A stretch of 64,000 nt of DNA from Pedobacter kyungheensis (GCF_000812965.1 NZ_JSYN01000004.1:124001-188000), one strand, 5' to 3'; positions 29,681 through 39,118 are shown, numbered from the stretch's first letter. The notes: generated by a model not told the origin, from the letters alone. Numbers and translations: made by a program.

Positions 29681-31030
29681 ATGCATAAAACAGTTGTAAT
29701 TGATATTGTAGGCTTATCTAAGTCGGTTATAGGCGCAAATACACCTTTCCTAAAAAAATATATTGCCGAAAAGCACTTAACAACCGTTGCGCCTTTGCTG
29801 CCTGCGGTTACTACTGCTGCACAATCGGCTTATTTAACCGGAAAATATCCTTCAGAGAACGGTATTGTAGGTAATGGCTGGTACGATCATGCTGAATGCG
29901 AAGTAAAGTTCTGGAAACAATCGAACAAGCTGGTACAGGGCGACAAGATTTGGGATAAAGCCAAACAGCAAGACCCCAATTTTACTTGTGCAAACATGTT
30001 TTGGTGGTACAATATGTATTCGACAGTTGATTATTCGGTAACTCCACGCCCCAATTATCTGGCCGATGGACGTAAGCTGCCCGATTGTTATTCGCAACCA
30101 GCCGAGCTTAGAGATCATTTACAAACTAAACTAGGCCAGTTCCCACTATTTCAGTTCTGGGGACCGGGAGCCAACATTAAATCGACCAGGTGGATTGCTG
30201 ATGCAGCTATGGAAACAGAAAAACTCCATAACCCAACACTGAGCCTGATTTATCTGCCGCACCTCGATTATTGCCTACAGAAATTTGGTCCGGATGAAAC
30301 AAAAATTGGAGCTGAATTACAGGAAATAGATCAGGTAGTTGCAGATTTGGTTGCGTTTTACGAAGGCAGAGGCGCGCGTGTAATTTTACTTTCCGAATAT
30401 GGCATCTCGCCGGTAAACAGTCCGATCCACCTTAACCGCTTGTTCAGGGAAAATGGCCTGATCCAAATCCGCGAAGAGCGTGGTTTAGAATTGCTTGATG
30501 CGGGTGCTTCAAAAGCATTTGTTGTAGCAGATCACCAGATTGCACATGTTTATATTAACGATAAATCGGTTACCGAAAAGGTAAAAATCTTACTTAAAAC
30601 CGTTCCGGGCATCGAACTCATATTGGATAAAAACGAACAGGAGGCACACCACATTAACCACGAACGTTCCGGCGATTTGGTATTGATGGCTGATGAAAAT
30701 AGCTGGTTTACCTATTATTTCTGGTTAGATGATGCCAAAGCTCCCGATTATGCCAGGGTAGTAGATATCCATAAAAAACCAGGTTACGATCCTGTTGAAA
30801 TGTTTATGACTTCTAAATTAAGGGCTGGTTATAAGCTTTTAAGGAAGAAAGCAGGCTTCAGGTATGTGATGGATGTAATTCCGCTGGATGCTAATTTAAT
30901 TAAAGGCTCGCACGGAAGGATTAACACCAAAGAAGAATTTAAGCCAATATTGGTAACCGCTAATAAGATCGATAAAGCTTTAACGCCGGTAGATGTTTAT
31001 CAGGTGATTTGGGATAGTTTGACTTTGTAG
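29681..31030 (+). CDS. eboF: EboF-like alkaline-phosphatase-superfamily protein
   Basis: A 449-residue type I phosphodiesterase/nucleotide pyrophosphatase homologue. Typical segments are VVIDIVGLSKSVIG (about 4-17), the nucleophile-bearing LPAVTTAAQSAYLTGKYP (about 39-56), YLPHLDYCLQKFGP and the C-terminal GSHGRI. There is no signal peptide, unlike the superfamily member encoded on the facing strand. It is the last gene of the ebo operon; a strong hairpin follows nine bases after the stop. The substrate is unknown, but a phospho-intermediate of the ebo product is a reasonable inference. Confidence 0.87.
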   Translation: MHKTVVIDIVGLSKSVIGANTPFLKKYIAEKHLTTVAPLLPAVTTAAQSAYLTGKYPSENGIVGNGWYDHAECEVKFWKQSNKLVQGDKIWDKAKQQDPNFTCANMFWWYNMYSTVDYSVTPRPNYLADGRKLPDCYSQPAELRDHLQTKLGQFPLFQFWGPGANIKSTRWIADAAMETEKLHNPTLSLIYLPHLDYCLQKFGPDETKIGAELQEIDQVVADLVAFYEGRGARVILLSEYGISPVNSPIHLNRLFRENGLIQIREERGLELLDAGASKAFVVADHQIAHVYINDKSVTEKVKILLKTVPGIELILDKNEQEAHHINHERSGDLVLMADENSWFTYYFWLDDAKAPDYARVVDIHKKPGYDPVEMFMTSKLRAGYKLLRKKAGFRYVMDVIPLDANLIKGSHGRINTKEEFKPILVTANKIDKALTPVDVYQVIWDSLTL

Positions 31031-31038
31031 GCGGGATC

Positions 31039-31118
31039 AGTATCAAGTAGTGAGTATCGAGTAGCAAGTATTGACGATCGGCTAGACTGTCTTGATACTT
31101 ACTACTTGATACTTTTTT
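31039..31118. terminator. long hairpin terminating the ebo operon and the facing phosphatase operon
   Basis: AGTATCAAGTAGTGAGTATC (31039-31058) pairs with 31094-31113 with one mismatch in 20. TTTTTT (31113-31118) follows on the plus strand. Both arms are built from 7-nt words (GTAnnnA), so the terminator and the heptad repeat are the same DNA. Confidence 0.8.
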
Positions 31119-31120
31119 CC

Positions 31121-32359
31121 CTAATTAACAGTAACCCACTTGTTCAGGCTATTATTCGCACCTTCTACAATAATTTTATAAAAGGTAGCCGGGTAATCTT
31201 TTAAATCCGCAAAATAGTGCTGTTGGTTAAGGTCTACTGTCGCCAGCAGCTGGTAATTGTCTTTTCCACCGGTTTTGAAATCGTTAGTGCTAGCCAACCA
31301 GATTTTTACTTTACCATCCTTTTCGAGTGCTTTCCAGGTAATATCGAGGTGTTTCTGAACAGGATTAACTTTAAGGTTAGCTAAAGAAACGGGCCCAATA
31401 AACGGTGTGCCATCTATTTCCTGCGAAACACTTTCAGGCAGTTTCACATTTAAGTATCGCGCTATTGAAGGCATAATGTCTACAACGCCCAAATCGAAGT
31501 ACTGCGCATAAGTATTCAGGTTTTTATAATTGCTTACCATCCAGGTAGCTCTTTGCCTGTCTGATTGACCACCATGACCACGGCCTGTTTTTTCATCGCG
31601 ACCATGATCGGTAGTAATGATAATCAACCAATCTTCTTTAAATTTCTGTTCGCGATATTGAATAGCATCCCAGATTTTTCCTACCTGTACATCAAGCATG
31701 GCAATGGCATTATAAAATTCTGGACTGTCGCCATAACGGTGACCCATATCATCGGTGTATTCGAGGTAAATCCACGATAGGTCTGGGGCATTGTTTTGCA
31801 GGGTATTGGCCGCCTGTTTAATCACTTCTTCATCAATCTGATGCATGTAAGCCGATTTTTTGTCGTGCTTAAAGCGTACGGTATCCAGTTCGTAACCATC
31901 AAAAGCATAATCGGGTTTGAAATTACCAGTTGCGGCCAGTCCATCGCCAAGTAATTTGGTGCGGTTATCGGTCCAGCTCGAAAAAATAGCTGTTTTTTTC
32001 TCAGGATATTGATCTTTGAACAATTTAAAGATATGCTGGTAATGGTAATTCGGGGCTTTAATGTCGTTATCCGGAACGTTGTGCTTGTTAACCCAGGTGC
32101 CGGTAAGTAAACTGTTGTAACCTACAGCCGAGATGGTTGGTGTTTCGTTATAAGTGCCTTTATCGCCACCCACATGCATGCGGGAGTAAGACCCCGCAGT
32201 GATGATTTTCTTAAAATTAGGCAGGTTTTCGCGTTCCATCACATCTGCAGGTATACCATCTGCAATAATGTAAACCACTTTTTGCTGGCGTTGTTGCGCT
32301 TGCAGAATAGTAGGTAAACCTATGCAGGCAGTCAAAATAGCAATTTTTAATAGCTTCAT
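31121..32359 (-). CDS. exported alkaline-phosphatase-superfamily phosphodiesterase
   Basis: A 412-residue periplasmic enzyme with signal peptide MKLLKIAILTACIGLPTILQAQ. The fold motifs are VVYIIADGIPADVM (first metal aspartate, about 33), the nucleophile region YNETPTISAVGYNSLLTG (about 73-90), DDMGHRYGDSPEF (about 206-218) and TTDHGRDEKTGRGHGG (about 252-267), all carrying the expected metal-binding D and H residues. It would cleave phosphate mono- or diesters. It is the last gene of a SusC-SusD-metallophosphoesterase-phosphatase operon, 12 bases after the metallophosphoesterase. Confidence 0.87.
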   Translation of the reverse strand: MKLLKIAILTACIGLPTILQAQQRQQKVVYIIADGIPADVMERENLPNFKKIITAGSYSRMHVGGDKGTYNETPTISAVGYNSLLTGTWVNKHNVPDNDIKAPNYHYQHIFKLFKDQYPEKKTAIFSSWTDNRTKLLGDGLAATGNFKPDYAFDGYELDTVRFKHDKKSAYMHQIDEEVIKQAANTLQNNAPDLSWIYLEYTDDMGHRYGDSPEFYNAIAMLDVQVGKIWDAIQYREQKFKEDWLIIITTDHGRDEKTGRGHGGQSDRQRATWMVSNYKNLNTYAQYFDLGVVDIMPSIARYLNVKLPESVSQEIDGTPFIGPVSLANLKVNPVQKHLDITWKALEKDGKVKIWLASTNDFKTGGKDNYQLLATVDLNQQHYFADLKDYPATFYKIIVEGANNSLNKWVTVN

Positions 32360-32371
32360 TTTTGGTTAGGT

Positions 32372-33292
32372 TTAAAAAGTGTGCGGATAATAAGTGTTTT
32401 CTATAGTTCCATCAGCGTATAGCTTTAATACAGCATATCCCGGCGGGGTTTCGAGGTAATAACCTGTTCCGGCCGATTCTGCATCGCCTTTGCCCCACCA
32501 AAAACCACTCATGGCGCCATTACAGCAATAAAGCACGCCATTGTAGGTGGTATGGTCTGAAAGGTGGTTATGGCCACTTAAACAGATTTTTACCTTATCA
32601 CGATGCTTGTAAAACAAATCTTTTAGCTTTTTAGCGTCTGAATGACCGCCACCTACCAATACTTGCGTAGTGCCTAGAATAGGGTAGTGCGACATGATTA
32701 CCGTAGGTGTAGCCGCAGGTAATTTTTCCAATTCCTGTTCCAGCCACTTATACTGTTCTTCATCCAACGATATTTTACTGTTATTGCCATCTAAAATGAT
32801 AAAGTGCCAGTTCTTTTTCGAAAAGCTGTAATAACGGTTCGGGATTTTTAAGCGCTTAACTACATAATCTTTACCGTACATTTCATCTGTTTTTTCAGGC
32901 GCTTTCCACCAGGGGTCGTGGTTGCCTATGCAGCTGTATATCTCGTATTTACCGATTTGTTTAAGGCAATCGTCCCAAATGGCCCATTGTTCGGTAACCT
33001 GGTTGCGTACTACATTGTCATACGAAGCATCGTTAATCGAATCGCCACCGTTTAAGAAAAAATCTGGCTCATGCTGGTCAATAACCTGTTTCAGGCAGTT
33101 TTTAAAACGTTCAGGGGCATTGTCGCCGGGGCGGATATGCACATCAGTAATGTGCGCCACAGTTAAGGCCAGTTTTTTATTTTTGTTATGTGCTGCTTGT
33201 TCGGCTGCAGCTAAAGCAGGAAGACTGCCGGTTGCTAAAGCACCGGCAGTCAATCCTACAGTTTTTAATAGTGTTCTTCTTTTAATATCCAT
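32372..33292 (-). CDS. Tat-exported calcineurin-like metallophosphoesterase
   Basis: A 306-residue enzyme with a twin-arginine leader MDIKRRTLLKTVGLTAGALA (RRTLLK), so it is probably exported folded with its metals. All five blocks of the dinuclear site are visible: HITDVH (about 47-52), GGDSIND (about 82-88), GNHD (about 123-126), MSHYPILG (about 199-206) and GHNHLSDH (about 239-246). Substrates could be phosphomonoesters, diesters or nucleotides. It sits 3 bases after susD and 12 before the alkaline-phosphatase-like gene, suggesting stepwise dephosphorylation of an imported compound. Confidence 0.9.
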   Translation of the reverse strand: MDIKRRTLLKTVGLTAGALATGSLPALAAAEQAAHNKNKKLALTVAHITDVHIRPGDNAPERFKNCLKQVIDQHEPDFFLNGGDSINDASYDNVVRNQVTEQWAIWDDCLKQIGKYEIYSCIGNHDPWWKAPEKTDEMYGKDYVVKRLKIPNRYYSFSKKNWHFIILDGNNSKISLDEEQYKWLEQELEKLPAATPTVIMSHYPILGTTQVLVGGGHSDAKKLKDLFYKHRDKVKICLSGHNHLSDHTTYNGVLYCCNGAMSGFWWGKGDAESAGTGYYLETPPGYAVLKLYADGTIENTYYPHTF

Positions 33293-33295
33293 GGT

Positions 33296-35086
33296 TTACC
33301 AGCCAAAAATCTGTTTAAGTTTAGGGTTAAGGGTAACTTGTTGTTGTGGGATAGGACGGTAATAGAATTTAGGTTCTTCAAAATTCCTGATTACACTTTC
33401 GGTTACAATGTTACCACCGGCATTTCCGGCTTTAAGGTAAACAGTTGCATCGGTACCAATGGCTCCGGCGCGGTAATAAACCAATTTTACACCCAATGAG
33501 TTTTTCTCTTTCTGATCTTCGCCCGGTACGGTAGCAGCGCGGTCGATTAAAATAATATCATCTACACCATCGCCGGTAAGGTCGTATTTACCTAAACCCG
33601 CAAAGTACATGCCTTCCGGACTTTTGGTCAGTAATTTACCAGCTTTCCAACGCATCAGGTCGTCATATCTTAAATTTTCGAAAGCAAATTCTACCCTGCG
33701 CTCGCGTCTGATTTCAAAGATTACACCGGCATTGGTTGTTACATTTGGATATTGTTGTTGCAACAAAGCATCAGGATTGGCGTTGGCTACACCTAAATTA
33801 AGATCGGGCATACCTGCTCTTTTTCTCAATAAATTTACCGACTGGTCTAAATCCGATTGCGATAAAGTGCCTAGCTCAGCAAGTGCCTCTGCGTAGCTTA
33901 ATAAAATTTCAGCATAGCGGTACACCGGAAAATCAACCCCGTTTAAAATGTTGTTATCGGTACTGTTTACATAGCCTTTTAGCTGATGATAACCAGTAAA
34001 GTTCTTGTTTAAACGCTGAATGTATGGCGTCGCATCAGGAACTCTTGTCCAGCCAGGGTAAACCATGGTTTGTGCCATACGTGGATCGCGGTTTTTAAAC
34101 TCTTCTACAAAACTCTTTTGGGCATAGCCGGCAACATCGGTAAAACGCGAACCATCTTTCATCAGATAGGTAAGCAGCAAATCTTTGGCGGGAGCCTGCT
34201 CATAATCGCCAAATACCACACTGTTAACGTTTTGGCCCTTACTTTTACTCAAATCGAAAATGTTGGTTAAAATTACTTCACTGTTGCCAGTTAAATCCTG
34301 ACTTGAGAATAAAGTTGCATAATCCTGATCTGGGCGTCCAGTATTGTAAATGCTGAATTTTTTTGCGGCTATCATTTCACCTGCAACCCTTGCTGCAGTT
34401 TGTAGAAAGGTGTTGGCACTGCCAGCTAAGTTCAGTTCGCTGTGGTATTTGCGGTAGGTACCTTCATATAAAGCTGCACGGGTATATAATGTAGCCACAG
34501 CCCATTTGCCCGGAGTACCAACCGGCACACTTTCTCTTACATTTTTATAAGCGAAATCTAAATCGGCCATAATGCTGTCGGCTATTAGTGCACGTGGATC
34601 GCGGGGTTTGTAAAGATCGTCATCACCAGGTTCTAAAGTTCCTGAGTACCAGGGCACATCCGAAAAACGTTTTATTTTATCGAGATAAAACTCTGCACGG
34701 TAATAACGGGCAAGACCTGCATAATGGTTTTTAATGGCTGAGGTAACCTGTGCCTTTTTATAATTTTCGAGGAAATAATTGATATTACGCAGGCGGCTCC
34801 AGCTCCAGCCTGTGGTAATGTTTTGGGCGTTGGCGGTACCCAACATGATGTTTTTTACTTCAACAGCAGCGGTTGTAGCTACGTTATCGGTACTTTGATC
34901 GTTCAGGTAACTGTTGCGATCAGGTTGCGATAATAAACCGTTAACGTAAAGGGATAAATCTTCTTCCGTATTGAAGAAAAGATTAGGCGAAATAGAGGTT
35001 TGCGGAAAACGATCCAGCTCACCTTTTTTACAGGCAGCAAATGTACCTGCAACGCCTATTAGCAATATATATACGTACTTTTTCAT
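33296..35086 (-). CDS. SusD/RagB-family surface lipoprotein
   Basis: A 596-residue nutrient-binding lipoprotein that caps the SusC channel. The signal peptide MKKYVYILLIGVAGTF ends in lipobox AAC (C19) followed by KKGELDRFP, typical of SusD. The TPR-containing N-terminal half has LYVNGLLSQPDRNS and NYFLENYKKAQ. The C-terminal SusD domain has YAEILLSYAEALAELG, LLRKRAGMPDLN and EIRRERRVEFAFENLRYDDLMRW. It follows susC by 35 bases and is followed by two phosphoesterase genes, so the ligand is probably phosphorylated rather than a plain glycan (inference). Confidence 0.95.
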   Translation of the reverse strand: MKKYVYILLIGVAGTFAACKKGELDRFPQTSISPNLFFNTEEDLSLYVNGLLSQPDRNSYLNDQSTDNVATTAAVEVKNIMLGTANAQNITTGWSWSRLRNINYFLENYKKAQVTSAIKNHYAGLARYYRAEFYLDKIKRFSDVPWYSGTLEPGDDDLYKPRDPRALIADSIMADLDFAYKNVRESVPVGTPGKWAVATLYTRAALYEGTYRKYHSELNLAGSANTFLQTAARVAGEMIAAKKFSIYNTGRPDQDYATLFSSQDLTGNSEVILTNIFDLSKSKGQNVNSVVFGDYEQAPAKDLLLTYLMKDGSRFTDVAGYAQKSFVEEFKNRDPRMAQTMVYPGWTRVPDATPYIQRLNKNFTGYHQLKGYVNSTDNNILNGVDFPVYRYAEILLSYAEALAELGTLSQSDLDQSVNLLRKRAGMPDLNLGVANANPDALLQQQYPNVTTNAGVIFEIRRERRVEFAFENLRYDDLMRWKAGKLLTKSPEGMYFAGLGKYDLTGDGVDDIILIDRAATVPGEDQKEKNSLGVKLVYYRAGAIGTDATVYLKAGNAGGNIVTESVIRNFEEPKFYYRPIPQQQVTLNPKLKQIFGW

Positions 35087-35121
35087 TTAGTTGTTTTTGA
35101 ATGTGGTGAATCTTTATCGGA

Positions 35122-38100
35122 TTAGAAATCAAGGTTTAAACCCACAGCGTATCTGCGTTGATAAGGGTAGGCCCAGGCCGATGGACCCTGGTTAACGGCT
35201 TCAGGATCGATAAATTTCTTGATCGCCGAAAACTCATAAAGGTTATCAGCTGTAACAAATAAGCGTAAGCGGTTAATGCTTACCTTTTTAGTCCATTTGG
35301 CAGGGAAGGTGTAACCTAATGATACGTTTTTGATTCTTAAATAAGCACCATTTAGCAGGTATTTGGTTTGTGGAATATCCAACCCGGCGCCATAATTGGC
35401 ATCGGCTAACCACGATTGTAGTACCGGATATTGCGAATCGGTATTGGCATCGGCAAGGCCTGCTGCAATATACGATGCCGAATGTTTGGCACGTTGCTCT
35501 GGCGAATCTGCTGTAGCACGGTAAAAATCGAGGTTCCATGGATATACGTTTGCATAAGGCTGCTGGTAAGGCCCCCAGAACAGGTAATGGTGTGGATAGA
35601 AGTCTCTTTTTAATACCCCTTGTAGAAATATCGAAAGATCGAAACCGTTCCAGTCCATATTCAGGTTGGCTCCTATGGTATAACGGTCAGTACTGTTACC
35701 AATAATTTTTAAGTCTTTCGGATCGTTGGCACTTAAACCGCGCTCAATTTTTTTATTACCATCCTGATCTACATATTTAGGCCAGCCTTCTACAATAGAT
35801 AACGCTCCCCATGGAATAATGGCAGATTGATCTAAAGCGGCAATTTCTGCTTTACTGCGGAAAACTCCATCGTTCTCTAATCCCCAGATCTCGCCAATAT
35901 CCTGTCCTTCGCGGTAGTTTGAAAACAGGTTCTGGTCGTTTTTAAATTTGGTAATCCTGCTCTTAGAATCGGCAAGGAATACTTTGGTTTCGAAGTTGAA
36001 CCGCTTATCGGCAACGGTAAACTTATCTCTGTATGATACAGAAAGTTCCCATCCTTTAGTGCGTAAATTGGCAGCGTTTTGTCTTGGCACTCCGGTACCC
36101 AATACGCCTGGTAATTCCTGACCAGCTGTTAGCATTCCTTTTGTATCGCGGATGTAGTAATCGAAGGTGAAAGAAAGTTTATCGTTTAACAAGCCAATAT
36201 CGGTACCCATGTTTAAAGTCGATACCCTTTCCCAGGTATAAGTTTGCGGATCAACGTTTAAGCCCGGCGCTCCGGTAATGATCTGGTTTTGGCCAGCACC
36301 ACCAATCAGGTAGCCCGAAGTACCCGTAGCCAACGACTGGATATAACCAAAATCGCCTACGTTCTGGTTACCCAAATCGCCATAAGAAGCACGTAGTTTA
36401 AACGTATTAAAGGCTGGTGCCAATGGTTTAAAGAATTCTTCGGCACTGGCTATCCAGGCTGCAGAAGCCGATGGGAAGAAACCCCAGCGTCTTTCAACCG
36501 GGAAACGGGATGAACCATCGTACCGGCCTGTGGCTTCTAAAATATACCTGTTTTTGTAGGTATAGTTTAAACGGCTAAATGCACTGTTGGTAGCATAAGC
36601 TGAGTAACCGCCTGTTGCAGTAGCTGCGCCACTGGTAAGCGAAAGGTAAGGTGTTGAAGAAGAAATCAACACTTGTTTTGAGGCGTTTACAGTCGAGTAA
36701 TTGTAATCTTCGCTGTTAAAACCTACCATGGCGCTAAAAAAGTGATCGCCAATTGTTTTTTTATAGGTAGTGTATAAGTTAAAGGCATTATTGTACAAGT
36801 AGCCATTGCCCTCGCTTACCGAACCTGTTCCCCCTTCTTCGCGAATATCGTTAGGACCATAACCGATTTTATATTTTTTAGCATCGGCATGGCTTTTCCA
36901 AAGTTCTCTTTTAAAAGAGGCATCTGCATTTACCTGTAAGTCGCCATTTAAAAACAAAGCGGTTGCAGTAGTGATGTTCTGGAAACCAAACATGTTTTGC
37001 AGACTGTTTCCGCCATCTACCAATTTCGCAGCCAGTTTACCGGCAGCTGTATTGGCCCAGGTACCATCCGGGTTTTTAGCCACATCGGTTGGCATCAGGT
37101 AATAAAGATCGGTAATGCTTGAGTTTGGTAATGCCCTTTTGGTTTCGTAAATGTTCAGGTTGTTATCTACCTTAAGCCAGGAAATAGGAGAAAAACCTAC
37201 TTTCGATCTTAAGCCATAGCGGTCCCAATAATCGGCAGTTAACTTATTCAATCCGTTATCTTTAGCATAATCGGCAGATAAATAATAGGTTAGGGGCTTG
37301 TTGTTAACTGTAGCTCCGCCAGAAAAGGTTAAAGTATGGCTTTTCGATAAACTGGCATCGTTAAAGAAATAGTTATACCAGTCGTTACTCCCCATGTAAG
37401 CCCATTTGGTTGGGTCTTTCGGGTCCAATCTGGTATCGGCTATAGATGGATCATCTGATCTTTCTTTCGCCCAGCGGTAATATTCATCCGAATAGTTTAC
37501 ATAATCCCAGGGGGTATTATCCGTTGCCGTTTCCAATACCCGGGAAAAAATGTAAGGGTCGGTTACTGGTTTTGGCAGTAAAGTAGGTTTGGACCACGAC
37601 AGGTAAGTATTGTAGCTGATTACATTATTGCCTGCAGCGCCTTGTTTGGTGGTGATTAGAATTACGCCAAAAGCTGCCCTTGCGCCGTAAATAGCAGATG
37701 AAGCTGCATCACGTAGCACGGTAAATGAAGTAATATCAGAGGGAGTTAAGCGCAGCATATCATCATTGCTTGTAGCCGGAATACCATCAATTACAATTAA
37801 AGGAGAACCACCATTAATGGAAGTATAGCCCCTGATATTGATGTTAGGTAAAGCACCTGGCGAACCACCGGCATAGGTAATGTTCAGGCCCGGGCTAATC
37901 CCTTGTAAACCTTGCAGCACATTGGTTACCGGTCGCGATTCAAGTTGCTTGCCCGAAATCTGATCGATGGCACCTGCAATGTTGATTTTTTTCTTGGTAC
38001 CAAAACCAACAACTACTACTTCATCCAGGTTGGCATAATCAGGCATCAGGGCTACATCTATTTTAGTTTGCCCGTTTAGTGCAATTTCCTGTTGCTTGTA

Positions 38101-38331
38101 ACCAATATAAGTGAAAATTAAAACGGCATTGGCCTTAAGGTCGTTAATGGTATATGCACCATTGACATTGGTTGCCAGGTGCAGATTGGTTCCCTTTACC
38201 GAAACGTTTACGGCAGGGAGGCTTTCTTTAGTCTTTGCATCAGAGACTACCCCTTTTACGGTAATTCCCTGGGCAAAGGCGCCTGCGGATAAAATCAGCA
38301 GCGCAAAAATCCATAATAGTTTTCTTTTCAT
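35122..38331 (-). CDS. SusC/RagA-family TonB-dependent transporter
   Basis: A 1069-residue outer-membrane transporter powered by TonB. The signal peptide (1-20, AGAFAQ) leads to a carboxypeptidase-regulatory-like domain (about 22-95). A TonB-box-like stretch DEVVVVGFGTKKK (about 103-115) precedes the plug domain (about 115-230, with VLQGLQGISPGLNI and SSAIYGARAAFGVILITTK). A 22-strand barrel fills the rest. The plug words match the SusC/RagA signature. It is the first gene of the four-gene minus-strand operon; a TetR regulator is divergent across 190 bases. Confidence 0.95.
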   Translation of the reverse strand: MKRKLLWIFALLILSAGAFAQGITVKGVVSDAKTKESLPAVNVSVKGTNLHLATNVNGAYTINDLKANAVLIFTYIGYKQQEIALNGQTKIDVALMPDYANLDEVVVVGFGTKKKINIAGAIDQISGKQLESRPVTNVLQGLQGISPGLNITYAGGSPGALPNINIRGYTSINGGSPLIVIDGIPATSNDDMLRLTPSDITSFTVLRDAASSAIYGARAAFGVILITTKQGAAGNNVISYNTYLSWSKPTLLPKPVTDPYIFSRVLETATDNTPWDYVNYSDEYYRWAKERSDDPSIADTRLDPKDPTKWAYMGSNDWYNYFFNDASLSKSHTLTFSGGATVNNKPLTYYLSADYAKDNGLNKLTADYWDRYGLRSKVGFSPISWLKVDNNLNIYETKRALPNSSITDLYYLMPTDVAKNPDGTWANTAAGKLAAKLVDGGNSLQNMFGFQNITTATALFLNGDLQVNADASFKRELWKSHADAKKYKIGYGPNDIREEGGTGSVSEGNGYLYNNAFNLYTTYKKTIGDHFFSAMVGFNSEDYNYSTVNASKQVLISSSTPYLSLTSGAATATGGYSAYATNSAFSRLNYTYKNRYILEATGRYDGSSRFPVERRWGFFPSASAAWIASAEEFFKPLAPAFNTFKLRASYGDLGNQNVGDFGYIQSLATGTSGYLIGGAGQNQIITGAPGLNVDPQTYTWERVSTLNMGTDIGLLNDKLSFTFDYYIRDTKGMLTAGQELPGVLGTGVPRQNAANLRTKGWELSVSYRDKFTVADKRFNFETKVFLADSKSRITKFKNDQNLFSNYREGQDIGEIWGLENDGVFRSKAEIAALDQSAIIPWGALSIVEGWPKYVDQDGNKKIERGLSANDPKDLKIIGNSTDRYTIGANLNMDWNGFDLSIFLQGVLKRDFYPHHYLFWGPYQQPYANVYPWNLDFYRATADSPEQRAKHSASYIAAGLADANTDSQYPVLQSWLADANYGAGLDIPQTKYLLNGAYLRIKNVSLGYTFPAKWTKKVSINRLRLFVTADNLYEFSAIKKFIDPEAVNQGPSAWAYPYQRRYAVGLNLDF

Positions 38332-38521
38332 TTTGTTTGATAATGGTTTGGTTTAAATGTGATAGTTGCTTTTTGGCGGCCGCTAAATTGAACATATCAT
38401 ATTAAGGTTAAGTTAAATCTAAATTAATATATTGATTGAACATTCATTTAATTTATTTAGAAAAATAATTTTGTGAATGCTGCTACATTTGGTTAGTTTG
38501 CGCCATTAAATTAACAGCAGT

Positions 38522-39118
38522 ATGGGAAGGAAAAGCCTAAAAGAGACAAGGCAACTGGAAATCATCAAAGTATTTTATCAGGTAGCCAAAAAGGAAGGTT
38601 ACGAAAACACCTCAATCGCTAAAATTGCCAAGGTAATGGATATTAACCCCAGCTTAATTATCCATTATTTTAAAACTAAAGAGGACCTCAGTTATACTTT
38701 AATTGATTATATATTGGAGCGGTATTTACTCATTTATGCAATTAAAGATAAAGGAGAACCCGGACTTGAAGATCTTCAGAAAACAGTAGAAATGCTATTC
38801 TCTAAAAAATGGAATTTGCTTTTTGACGATGGCTTGTTCTATACTTTTTATGCGCTGGCTTTCAGGGAGAAAAAGATCAAAGCGAAATATAAACTGATAT
38901 TGGATTCGTTGCGTAAAGGATTGGCCGAAATGATCGAAGTATGTAATGCAAAGGGCGTTACATCAATTAAAGATCCGCAAACTACTGCCGATCTGATTTT
39001 TGTATTGGTAGATGGGGCGTATTTCTATCTTTCGTTAGAAAGTGATAAGAAAGCCTATACCGAGCGACTCGACTATTACAAGCAAAAGGCTTATCAGATT
39101 TTGGGCATAAGCAGTTAA
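38522..39118 (+). CDS. TetR/AcrR-family transcriptional regulator
   Basis: A 198-residue repressor-type protein. The N-terminal helix-turn-helix (about 9-57) reads NTSIAKIAKVMDINPSLIIHYFKTKEDL (given here as family match, from about residue 27), followed by an all-helical ligand domain. It is divergent from the susC operon and may control it and itself. Candidate sites in the 190-base gap are TGAACATTCA (38437-38446) and the -7-like boxes TAATTTTG (38466-38473) and TACATTTG (38484-38491), neither with a good -33. Its stop overlaps the stop of the convergent gene by four bases. Confidence 0.87.
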   Translation: MGRKSLKETRQLEIIKVFYQVAKKEGYENTSIAKIAKVMDINPSLIIHYFKTKEDLSYTLIDYILERYLLIYAIKDKGEPGLEDLQKTVEMLFSKKWNLLFDDGLFYTFYALAFREKKIKAKYKLILDSLRKGLAEMIEVCNAKGVTSIKDPQTTADLIFVLVDGAYFYLSLESDKKAYTERLDYYKQKAYQILGISS

